Notes under the pieces: generated by a model | Database searches by the model: none | Told to the model about the DNA's origin: nothing | The model's input: the letters and a program-made list of their open reading frames with translations, nothing else | DNA from: an uncultured Eubacteriales bacterium | Lineage (GTDB): Bacteria; Bacillota; Clostridia; Lachnospirales; Anaerotignaceae | Assembly: GCA_902406135.1 (NCBI GenBank) | Contig: CABPCX010000148.1 | Location: 1-5,298, forward strand | Length of the DNA: 5,298 bases | Direction of reading: 5' to 3' | Program-made: the position numbers and the translations under genes | Part shown: positions 1-5,203 of the stretch, in pieces | Position numbering within the stretch: position 1 is the stretch's first letter | Layout of the letters: every line of letters begins with the position of its first letter

Positions 1-20
1 GGCGGAATGAAATTTCCGCC
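1..20 (-). terminator. Probable terminator hairpin, cut by the window edge
   Basis: A 7-bp perfect inverted repeat (GGCGGAA at 1-7, TTCCGCC at 14-20) encloses a 6-base loop. It lies 24 bases past the stop codon of the small membrane-anchored protein, read on the minus strand. A T-tract would fall outside the window, so its role as an intrinsic terminator is inferred from position and GC-rich stem only. An adjacent GC-rich palindrome (CCGCCGGCGG, 16-25) could form a competing fold. Confidence 0.4.
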
Positions 21-44
21 GGCGGCCCCTTCGTTATAGCCCAC

Positions 45-452
45 CTATTCTGTTATGCTTTCGATGTATTCATAATCTATGTTTCCTTCCGTGACCCTGT
101 AGAAAAACGGATCCTTTCTTATGGTATCTTCGGAATTGATGATAAAGTTGTTCCAGCCGTCCGCCTCATTGCCGTCCGTAAGATATATGGTCATCTTAAA
201 GCTGTATCCGCTGTAGCCGACTGACGGTTTATATCTTTTGATTTTTTCCTCATTAAGATTTTTAATTATGTTTTCTTTTTCTTCTTCGTCCGTAATATGT
301 GTCAGTTTTCCCGTATTGCCGTTAAATACCGTTATTTCCATAACATTTTGGGGTTCCAGGTCCAGCAGTTTTATGGGCAGATTGTACCACAAAAGAAATC
401 CTGCGGCCAAAACCACCAGCACAGCTATGACCGTTTTTGCCTTTTTGTTCAT
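45..452 (-). CDS. Small membrane-anchored extracytoplasmic protein, function unknown
   Basis: This encodes 135 aa. Residues 1-5 (MNKKA) are basic, residues 7-23 form one hydrophobic helix (TVIAVLVVLAAGFLLWY), and the rest is hydrophilic and acidic. There is no lipobox cysteine, so it is probably an N-terminally anchored protein with its soluble domain outside the membrane. The domain resembles the general pattern of small Clostridia proteins of the 'I.V.NGNTG....ITD..E...II..LN' type, with YSGYSF near residues 80-85 and a repeated aromatic YRV/IDYEYI end; I know no function for these. An in-frame ATG 15 bases upstream (467) is rejected, because it overlaps the ribosome binding site GGAGG (460-464), which sits 7 bases before the chosen ATG. 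It is separated from hpt by two terminators, so it should have its own promoter. Only a weak TAAAAT-like -10 (475-480) without a good -35 is visible. Confidence 0.75.
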   Translation of the reverse strand: MNKKAKTVIAVLVVLAAGFLLWYNLPIKLLDLEPQNVMEITVFNGNTGKLTHITDEEEKENIIKNLNEEKIKRYKPSVGYSGYSFKMTIYLTDGNEADGWNNFIINSEDTIRKDPFFYRVTEGNIDYEYIESITE

Positions 453-457
453 AGGAA

Positions 458-465
458 CACCTCCC
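458..465 (-). promoter_or_regulatory. Ribosome binding site that fixes the start at 452
   Basis: On the minus strand GGGAGGTG is followed by a short spacer and ATG at 452-450. The longer reading, with ATG at 467, would start inside or just ahead of this site and has no site of its own, so translation should begin at MNKKAK. Confidence 0.8.
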
Positions 466-565
466 ATATCCGTAATTTTAAGACTTTCGGCCTAAAAATC
501 CGCCTTTAAAGAAGTTTGCGGTTCTCGTCTTTTTTGCCGTACTTTAAAATATTAAAAACAGTGTC

Positions 566-598
566 ATAAAAATTAACGGCAGAGCCAAGCTCTGCCGT
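566..598 (-). terminator. Second (distal) of two tandem terminator hairpins after hpt
   Basis: A 10-bp perfect stem (ACGGCAGAGC at 576-585 against GCTCTGCCGT at 589-598) closes a 3-base loop. Read on the minus strand it is followed by TAATTTTTAT, a T-rich but interrupted tail. The plus-strand side has no T-tract, so the signal is directional and serves transcription coming from tilS-hpt. It belongs to a 33-bp element that is repeated identically at 636-668. Confidence 0.7.
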
Positions 599-668
599 GT
601 ACGCAGTGTTTTGCTTACTCCGATTGTTTCACTATAAAATTAACGGCAGAGCCAAGCTCTGCCGTGTA
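569..668. repeat. 33-bp direct repeat, two copies (569-601 and 636-668)
   Basis: Both copies are identical over 33 bases, starting AAAATTAACGG and ending GCCGTGTA. They are offset by 67 bases and separated by 34 bases that do not repeat. Each contains a terminator hairpin. They may come from a local duplication or be two members of a dispersed, REP-like hairpin family; only a genome search would tell. Confidence 0.85.
634..665 (-). terminator. First (proximal) terminator hairpin after hpt
   Basis: This has the same 10-bp stem and 3-base loop as the distal copy (arms 643-652 and 656-665). On the minus strand it is followed by TAATTTTAT. The stem begins 11 bases after the hpt stop codon, an ordinary distance for an intrinsic terminator. 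The T-tail is interrupted by AA, which may make one copy leaky. Confidence 0.75.
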
Positions 669-675
669 TATGACA

Positions 676-1203
676 TTATTCGTCAAAATGAAGTACTCCT
701 ATGTAGTCCAGATTTCTATATCTCTGGTCATAATCCAGACCGTATCCTACTACAAAGGCATCGGGTATCTCAAATCCCACATAGTCCACGGGAACTTCAA
801 CCTCACGGCGGCTGGGCTTATCAAGTATTGTACATATTTTGAGGCTCTTGGGATTTCTTGCAAGAAGGAATCTTCTGAGCTGGCTTAAAGTATTTCCCGA
901 GTCGATAATGTCCTCAACTATAAGCACGTTTTTGCCCTCGATATTTCCGTCAAGATCCTTCTTTATCATAATGTGGCCTGAGCTCTCTGTTCCTGAACCG
1001 TAACTGGATACTACCATAAAGTCAAAGAGAACGTCACCCTTTATCTTTCTGGCCAGATCCACCATAAAGAATATGCCGCCCTTAAGGACACATACCATAT
1101 ATATCTCCTCACCGGCATAGTCTTTCATTATCTGCTCTGCAAGGCTTTGTATCTTTTTTTCGATCTCTTCTTTGGATATGAGTGTTTCAACTCTCTCGGT
1201 CAT
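676..1203 (-). CDS. hpt: Hypoxanthine phosphoribosyltransferase
   Basis: This cytoplasmic purine-salvage enzyme transfers the phosphoribosyl group of PRPP to hypoxanthine, and often guanine, to make IMP or GMP. The 175 aa match the usual bacterial length. Visible motifs in order are the pyrophosphate loop LKGG (40-43), the flexible active-site loop SSYGSGTESSG (66-76), the PRPP-binding signature VLIVEDIIDSGNTL (93-106) with its acidic pair E97/D98 and the probable catalytic D101, and the purine-binding part with K129 and VGFEIPD (142-148). These are followed by the typical VVGYGLDYDQRYRNLDYIGVL. The start is supported by GGGAGG about 9 bases upstream. The first 17 bases overlap the end of tilS in another frame, so the two are cotranscribed and probably translationally coupled. 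Two hairpin terminators follow. All key residues are present. Confidence 0.97.
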   Translation of the reverse strand: MTERVETLISKEEIEKKIQSLAEQIMKDYAGEEIYMVCVLKGGIFFMVDLARKIKGDVLFDFMVVSSYGSGTESSGHIMIKKDLDGNIEGKNVLIVEDIIDSGNTLSQLRRFLLARNPKSLKICTILDKPSRREVEVPVDYVGFEIPDAFVVGYGLDYDQRYRNLDYIGVLHFDE

Positions 1204-2575
1204 TTTTAAAATCCTCCCAAATGTAGATATAAAGTGTTTTTACGGTTTTATCGGTGACATAATACTCAAAACCAAGCCTTTTTCCCACGGCGATTATGCT
1301 GTTTCCATCGGCGATGAGCGGGAATGTATCTCTTTTTTCGGCCGGTATTTTGTCATCTATAAAAATATCTTTTATTTTTTTGTTTCCGCCTTTAATTGAC
1401 AGGACATCTCCCTTACGTCTTGTACGAAGCTGTATCCTGTCTTTAATTTTATCATAATCAATCTTTTTAGTATATACATTTATGCAATTATCCGGCAAAC
1501 TTTGTCTTTTTTCGGCCAGAAGCACAAATCTGTCCATCTCCGGCACATATATTTTCTTCCCATAGGGAATGTCGTAGCAGAATTCGCTCTTTTCCTCCCT
1601 GCCCGAATATATATCAAGGGTATCATAGGACTTTCTTACGCATATATTTCCCGGAAGGTTTATCATTTTTCCCGTCTGCCCCATAAGTATCATTTCGGCG
1701 TCTTCGGTATGGGTCCTTCCGATGTTTCTTGTATCCTGCCTTATTTCCCCCAGGGCCGACCTTATGACCCTTTTTCTTATAACCGTATCCTGTTTTGCAA
1801 GTTTTTTGGCGTCAAGCTTAATCCTGCCAGGGGTCCTTTCAATGACAGACTCATCATAGGCCCTTTCAGCCAGCCTTTCCAAAAAGTCTTCCTCTTCCCT
1901 GAGTATGGATGCGGTTTTTGCCATATTCATATCGGCCGAAGGATTTATATTTTCCTTAAGCCAGGGAAACAGCAGATTTCTTATTTTATTTCTTGTATAG
2001 TCATTTTCAAGATTGGTGCTGTCCGTACGGAATTCTATTCCGTTTTCGATGCAGTAATCTTCGATTTCTTTTCTTGAGCAGTAGATGAGCGGTCTTATTA
2101 TGTTTCCGCTTACGGGCTGTATGCCGCCCAGCCCCTTAAGTCCAGAGCCCCTGCACAGATTCATCATAAGGGTCTCGGCCGTATCATTGAGGTTATGGGC
2201 AACGGCTATTTTATCCGCCCCTATACTTTTGGCCGTCTCTCTGAATTTTTCGTATCTCACAAGCCTTCCGGCTTCTTCTTCGCCGATGCCTCTTTTTTTT
2301 GATTCCGCAGGCACGTCACAATGGTATGCGGTAAAATCCACACCCAGCCTGTCACAGAAGGCTCTGGCAAAGGCTTCGTCCGAATCGGCTTCGGCCCCTC
2401 TTATGCCATGGTTTATATGGACGGCCGTTATTTTTATGCCGTACTTTTTAATAAGTCCTGCCAGAAACATTGTAAGCGCACAGGAGTCCGCACCTCCGCT
2501 AAGCCCCACGACTATGCTGTCTCCATCGTTTATCATATTGTATTTTTCCACTGTCTCAACAGCCTTTTGGTACAT
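1187..2575 (-). CDS. tilS: tRNA(Ile)-lysidine synthetase
   Basis: TilS uses ATP and lysine to convert C34 of the CAU-anticodon tRNA-Ile to lysidine, so that the tRNA reads AUA as isoleucine. The 462 aa include an N-terminal PP-loop ATPase domain (about 20-210) with the P-loop SGGADS at 26-31, the family hallmark HGIRG at 56-60, EEEAGRLVRYEKF near 99-111, NLNDTAETLMMNLCRGSGLKG at about 128-148 and the RTDSTNLENDYTRNKIRN stretch at 183-200. A middle helical region follows, then a C-terminal TilS domain (about 381-440) with LRTRRKGD, KIKDIFIDDKIP and IIAVGKRLGFEY. The start is supported by AAAGGAGG 6 bases before ATG. The gene is first in an operon with hpt and overlaps it by 17 bases. It uses many ATA codons itself (for example two at Met-Ile / Ser-Ile near the start), as the genome does, consistent with an essential role. 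Confidence 0.97.
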   Translation of the reverse strand: MYQKAVETVEKYNMINDGDSIVVGLSGGADSCALTMFLAGLIKKYGIKITAVHINHGIRGAEADSDEAFARAFCDRLGVDFTAYHCDVPAESKKRGIGEEEAGRLVRYEKFRETAKSIGADKIAVAHNLNDTAETLMMNLCRGSGLKGLGGIQPVSGNIIRPLIYCSRKEIEDYCIENGIEFRTDSTNLENDYTRNKIRNLLFPWLKENINPSADMNMAKTASILREEEDFLERLAERAYDESVIERTPGRIKLDAKKLAKQDTVIRKRVIRSALGEIRQDTRNIGRTHTEDAEMILMGQTGKMINLPGNICVRKSYDTLDIYSGREEKSEFCYDIPYGKKIYVPEMDRFVLLAEKRQSLPDNCINVYTKKIDYDKIKDRIQLRTRRKGDVLSIKGGNKKIKDIFIDDKIPAEKRDTFPLIADGNSIIAVGKRLGFEYYVTDKTVKTLYIYIWEDFKNDRES

Positions 2576-2620
2576 AGGAAGCCTCCTTTCCGCTTTGTTT
2601 CCCGGTTATTCCACACTGAG

Positions 2621-2649
2621 ATTATATAGCCTTTTAGGTATTAAGGCAA
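2621..2649 (-). promoter_or_regulatory. Sigma-A promoter of tilS-hpt
   Basis: On the minus strand a -35 TTGCCT (2644-2649) is followed by a 17-base spacer and a perfect -10 TATAAT (2621-2626). Transcription would start near 2613-2615, giving a leader of about 40 bases before the tilS ATG, too short for a riboswitch. I see no operator-like palindrome. Confidence 0.8.
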
Positions 2650-2710
2650 CCCAAACAAGTTTTTTGTTTTTCAGCGTCAATATATATATTATTGCCCGTT
2701 TAAAGCAAAT

Positions 2711-2737
2711 AAAAAAGGTGCCGTCTTTTACGGCACC
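2711..2737 (-). terminator. Intrinsic terminator of the transporter gene
   Basis: An 8-bp perfect GC-rich stem (GGTGCCGT at 2717-2724, ACGGCACC at 2730-2737) has a 5-base loop. On the minus strand six T residues follow directly (2716-2711). It starts 11 bases after the transporter stop codon and separates that gene from the tilS promoter. Confidence 0.92.
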
Positions 2738-2748
2738 CTTAAAAATCA

Positions 2749-3525
2749 TTATCCAAGCATATTCATTATAGCCTTTGACCATCCGAATTTCTGGTCGTAA
2801 CCAACGATGAATATTATAAGTACGATTATGGGCAGTATCCATCTGAAATAGAATTCAAGTGCTGCGGGGAATTTCATACCTTCTCCTGTATCAGCTTCCT
2901 TGAGGAAGTTCTTGAATCCCCAGCCTCTCTTTGATACGCAGAAAAGCAGGTAGATGATACTTCCGATGGGAAGGAGGTTGTTGCTTACGATGAAGTCCTC
3001 AAATCCCATGATGTCGCTTCCGAGGATGCTTACGTGTGAAAGCACGTTGTATCCAAGAAGACAGGGCATACTGAGTACAAGTATAAGCACGAGATTTATG
3101 GCAACGGCCTTATTTCTGCTCCAGCCCCATTTATCCATACAGCATGAAAGTATATTCTCAAATACCGCTGTAACTGTTGACATTGCTGCGAATGACATAA
3201 AGATGAAGAATAATGCTCCCCAAAGACGTCCGCCGGGCATTGAGTTAAATACGTTAGGCAGAGTTATGAATATAAGGTTAGGGCCTGAGTCAGGCTGTAC
3301 GTTAAATGCAAATGCGGCAGGGAATATGATAAGACCTGATACAAATGCAACGAATGTATCGAGTATAGTTACGTTTAAAGCTTCGCCCATAAGTCGGCGT
3401 TCTTTTCCTATGTAGCTTCCGAAGATAGCGATGGCGCCTATACCAAGGCTGAGTGTGAAGAATGCCTGTCCCATGGCTGCGTAAACGGCTTCACCAAGTC
3501 TGAATTCGCCGTCAGCGTTATACAT
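2749..3525 (-). CDS. Neurotransmitter:sodium symporter family, C-terminal half (TM6-TM11)
   Basis: These 258 aa are the second part of a sodium-dependent amino-acid-type transporter, in the same frame as the first part upstream. Predicted helices are TM6 about 13-38, with the unwound-helix signature QAFFTLSLGIGA at 20-31, TM7 53-75, TM8 101-130, with AAMSTVTAVFEN at 113-124 where the family's second sodium site lies, TM9 138-158, TM10 177-198 and TM11 222-243. The end after TM11 agrees with bacterial 11-helix members. The ATG at 3525 lies 6 bases after the TAA that ends the first half. It has only a weak AGAAGG-like site about 13 bases upstream, so any separate translation would rely on reinitiation. 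As a separate protein it would start outside the membrane (N-out). Conserved residues look intact and there is no frameshift, so decay, if real, is recent. It could equally be called part of a pseudogene. Substrate unknown. Confidence 0.85.
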   Translation of the reverse strand: MYNADGEFRLGEAVYAAMGQAFFTLSLGIGAIAIFGSYIGKERRLMGEALNVTILDTFVAFVSGLIIFPAAFAFNVQPDSGPNLIFITLPNVFNSMPGGRLWGALFFIFMSFAAMSTVTAVFENILSCCMDKWGWSRNKAVAINLVLILVLSMPCLLGYNVLSHVSILGSDIMGFEDFIVSNNLLPIGSIIYLLFCVSKRGWGFKNFLKEADTGEGMKFPAALEFYFRWILPIIVLIIFIVGYDQKFGWSKAIMNMLG

Positions 3526-3542
3526 AAGGTCTTAAAGACCTT
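3526..3542. repeat. 17-bp perfect palindrome centred on the stop codon that splits the transporter
   Basis: On the minus strand the arms AAGGTCTT and AAGACCTT flank a single T at position 3534. That T is the first base of the TAA that ends the N-terminal half. In RNA it could fold as a 6-bp stem with a UUUAA loop. Inverting the palindrome alters only the middle base and turns TAA into AAA (Lys). Eight complementary base pairs at one given place are expected by chance about once in 65,000. Confidence 0.85.
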
Positions 3543-4134
3543 CTTCAGCACCGGGAAGTGATATTGAACGGGCAGCAAGAACGATAAGTATTACAAGGAG
3601 GCATACCATCATTGCCTTGTTTACCTTTTCAACACCGTCTTTAAGACCTCTAATACATACGGCCATACCAAGAAGAACTACTATAGCCATAAATATTGTC
3701 TGAATCTTAACGTCAGCTGTAAGGTCCGTAAATGCAGTAGCAACGCCTGCTGAGTCAAGGCCGGCAAAATCACCCTTTGCCATTCTTATGAAGTAAATAA
3801 GAAGCCAGCCGGCAATTGTTGTATAGTACATCATAAGCAGATAGTTTCCTGCCATACCAAACCAGCCGTAAATATGCCATTTGCTTCCCTTAGGCTCCAG
3901 TTCCTGGAATGAGCAGATAACACTCTTTCTGCTGGCACGTCCAACTGAAAACTCCATAACCATTATGGGCAGACCCATGATGATAAGGAAAAACAGATAA
4001 ACGAGTACAAATGCAGCTCCGCCGTATTCACCTACGATATACGGAAATCTCCATACGTTTCCCAAGCCGATGGCACATCCCGCAGATATGAGAAGAAATC
4101 CCAGACGAGAGCCAAACGTTTCTCTTTCTTTCAC
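3532..4134 (-). CDS. Neurotransmitter:sodium symporter family, N-terminal half (TM1-TM5)
   Basis: These 200 aa form the first half of a LeuT-fold, Na+-coupled transporter, a family that carries amino acids or related amines across the cytoplasmic membrane. With numbering from the GTG start, TM1 spans about 8-32 and holds the signature GCAIGLGNVWRFPYI at 19-33, whose Ala and Asn align with sodium ligands A22 and N27 of LeuT and whose Arg aligns with the outer-gate R30. TM2 is 39-64, TM3 about 88-116 (with the YY pair near the LeuT Y108 region), TM4 144-163 and TM5 168-195. The frame then ends in TAA after LPGAEEGL, in the outer loop before TM6, and resumes in the same frame two codons before the ATG of the second half. 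Read through, the product would be 461 aa, a normal length for the family. The start is GTG, because AGAAGGAG lies 8 bases ahead; an in-frame ATG at 4185 has no such site. Confidence 0.85.
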   Translation of the reverse strand: MKERETFGSRLGFLLISAGCAIGLGNVWRFPYIVGEYGGAAFVLVYLFFLIIMGLPIMVMEFSVGRASRKSVICSFQELEPKGSKWHIYGWFGMAGNYLLMMYYTTIAGWLLIYFIRMAKGDFAGLDSAGVATAFTDLTADVKIQTIFMAIVVLLGMAVCIRGLKDGVEKVNKAMMVCLLVILIVLAARSISLPGAEEGL

Positions 4135-4142
4135 AAAATCCA

Positions 4143-4150
4143 CTCCTTCT
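4143..4150 (-). promoter_or_regulatory. Ribosome binding site that fixes the GTG start at 4134
   Basis: AGAAGGAG on the minus strand is followed by 8 bases and GTG (4134-4132), giving the start V/M-KERETFGSRLGF that is typical of bacterial family members. The in-frame ATG at 4185 lies in an AT-rich leader with no purine-rich site and would add 17 residues that do not look like the family. Confidence 0.8.
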
Positions 4151-4219
4151 GAAATAAAATACCCCTTTAAAATATTTTGTTTCATTATTTTAAAAAATTA
4201 ATACATAGTATCGTTTTTG

Positions 4220-4248
4220 ATGATATATAAAAAATGTCAATCTGTCAA
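4220..4248 (-). promoter_or_regulatory. Sigma-A promoter of the transporter gene
   Basis: On the minus strand a perfect -35 TTGACA (4243-4248) is followed by 17 bases and TATCAT (4220-4225), five of six to consensus. Transcription would start near 4213, leaving an AT-rich leader of about 80 bases with no riboswitch or T-box that I can recognise. A second TTGACA (4235-4240) lies 8 bases downstream but has no well-placed -10. Confidence 0.75.
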
Positions 4249-4275
4249 CACATTAAAGTCCAAAAGAGCATAATA

Positions 4276-4304
4276 TTGACCATCAAAATCCGGTCTGATA
4301 TACT
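4276..4304 (+). promoter_or_regulatory. Sigma-A promoter of the rightward two-gene operon
   Basis: TTGACC (4276-4281), a 17-base spacer and TATACT (4299-4304) make a strong match. Transcription would start near 4311, about 31 bases before the first ATG. Its -35 lies only 27 bases from the -35 of the leftward transporter promoter, so the two are divergent and back to back and could share one regulator. I see no clear operator palindrome between them. Confidence 0.8.
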
Positions 4305-4341
4305 TTTATAAGAGGAATACTGCCAAAAGGAAGGGATTTTT

Positions 4342-4791
4342 ATGCTGATTTTCATAGTGGTACTGGCCATAGCTGTGGTATTTGGATTTTTATGCGCCAA
4401 ATTTATTATTAATCGAAAATCAAATTCAGAAAAATTCAAAAATGTGTTGAAAACAATTTTTATACTGTTTGCTGTTGTGGAATTCTGCTGTGCATTTCCC
4501 ATACTGAGCCATATCAAAGGCCTCGAGATTTTGAGAATAGTTACTCTTGTTTTCGTCTGCGGTGCCGTCGGCAAAGGATTTGGTCTTATTTTCCCTTCTG
4601 TCAGACCGTTAAAGGCCTATGGAATTTTTATTCTTTTGTGTGTCTTCGGACTTATGTGCAGATATTTTCTGGAATTCGGAGAAGTATCAAACACCTACAA
4701 CTTTACGCTTTTTAATATAGTTTCATATCTGGTATTGGTGCCGGCTATCTGTATTGCTTTTCATCAGGTAAAGGCAGACTATATGGAGTAA
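4342..4791 (+). CDS. Five-helix integral membrane protein, function unknown
   Basis: I do not recognise this 149-aa protein. It is very hydrophobic, with likely membrane helices at about 2-22, 36-54, 62-84, 92-110 and 122-141. Short basic stretches follow helix 1 (NRKSNSEKFKNVLK, 24-37), which suggests that loop is cytoplasmic. The end HQVKADYME is short and polar. There is no signal peptidase site, no enzymatic motif and no known family signature that I can see. The ATG is supported by the purine-rich AAGGAAGGG 6 bases upstream and by the promoter just ahead. It is the first gene of a likely operon with the DUF2200 gene, with 29 bases between them and no terminator in the gap. The opposite strand holds an overlapping open frame that I treat as a shadow. 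Confidence 0.8.
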   Translation: MLIFIVVLAIAVVFGFLCAKFIINRKSNSEKFKNVLKTIFILFAVVEFCCAFPILSHIKGLEILRIVTLVFVCGAVGKGFGLIFPSVRPLKAYGIFILLCVFGLMCRYFLEFGEVSNTYNFTLFNIVSYLVLVPAICIAFHQVKADYME

Positions 4792-4820
4792 TCAAGAGTA
4801 AATAATCAGGAGAAAATACT

Positions 4821-5183
4821 ATGGATAACGAAAAAATTTATAAAATGAGCTTTTCAAAAATCTATCCTCTTCTTGTGAATAAAGTTATGAAAAAGGGCAG
4901 GACCCAGGATGAGGCAGATGAAGTAATCTGCTGGCTTACGGGCTATTCCAAAGAAGATATCCCCACCCTTTTAGAAAACGGCATAGACTACGGAACATTT
5001 TTCAAAGATGCGCCTGCGATGAATGAAAACCGTTTTTTAATAAAGGGCACTATATGCGGCATCAAAGTTGAAAACATAGAGGACCCTCTTATGAGAGATA
5101 TAAGGTATCTTGACAAACTTATAGATGAGCTTGCCAAGGGTAAACCCATGGAGAAAATATTGAGAAAACAAGAAAACGTCTGA
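4821..5183 (+). CDS. DUF2200 family protein
   Basis: This 120-aa soluble protein matches the pattern I know for DUF2200, a small conserved bacterial family without an established function. The matching stretches are IYKMSFSKIYPLLVNKVMKKGRT at about 6-28, EADEVICWLTGY at 31-42, YGTFFKDAPAMNENRFLIKGTICG at about 57-80, and EDPLMRDIRYLDKLIDELAKGKPMEKILRK at 87-116. It covers the whole domain at normal length and has no signal peptide or membrane helix, so it is probably cytoplasmic. The ATG follows AGGAG with an 8-base spacer. It is the second gene of the rightward operon. Its TGA stop is buried in the terminator stem that follows. The family call is from memory of the motif pattern, not from a search. 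Confidence 0.85.
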   Translation: MDNEKIYKMSFSKIYPLLVNKVMKKGRTQDEADEVICWLTGYSKEDIPTLLENGIDYGTFFKDAPAMNENRFLIKGTICGIKVENIEDPLMRDIRYLDKLIDELAKGKPMEKILRKQENV

Positions 5184-5203
5184 ATTTTATTCAGACGTTT
5201 TTT
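5173..5203 (+). terminator. Intrinsic terminator overlapping the end of the DUF2200 gene
   Basis: The stem ACGTCTGAAT (5176-5185) pairs with ATTCAGACGT (5189-5198) around a TTT loop, and a run of six T (5198-5203) follows. Flanking A residues (5173-5175) can extend the stem into the T-run. The left arm contains the last two sense codons and the TGA stop (5181-5183). Confidence 0.92.

Noticed and set aside
569..668. Two 33-bp palindromic repeats with a 34-bp spacer, resembling a minimal CRISPR array
   Set aside because: There are only two copies, the 10-bp stem with a 3-base loop and T-rich tail lies directly after the hpt stop as a terminator would, and no cas gene or leader is visible.
238..888. 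Plus-strand short frames around the small anchored gene and the end of hpt
   Set aside because: None has a ribosome binding site or promoter and all overlap supported minus-strand genes or terminators.
1502..2771. Long plus-strand open frames opposite tilS (1502-2077 and 2085-2771)
   Set aside because: They lie antisense to a gene with unmistakable TilS motifs, have no ribosome binding site, and give compositionally odd proteins without recognisable domains.
2606..2842. Minus-strand frame of 78 codons across the transporter end and the intergenic region
   Set aside because: It overlaps the transporter terminator and the tilS promoter and has no ribosome binding site.
2954..3415. Plus-strand open frame opposite the second transporter half
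   Set aside because: It is a shadow of a strongly conserved transporter sequence and has no start signal.
4135..4213. Possible riboswitch or attenuator in the roughly 80-base transporter leader
   Set aside because: The leader is AT-rich, with only weak AAAATA/TATTTT pairing, no conserved riboswitch core and no terminator stem.
4245..4574. Minus-strand frame over the divergent promoter region and the five-helix gene
   Set aside because: It is antisense to a gene with a good promoter and ribosome site, and its product is Ser/Thr/Ile-rich and low in complexity, as expected for a shadow.
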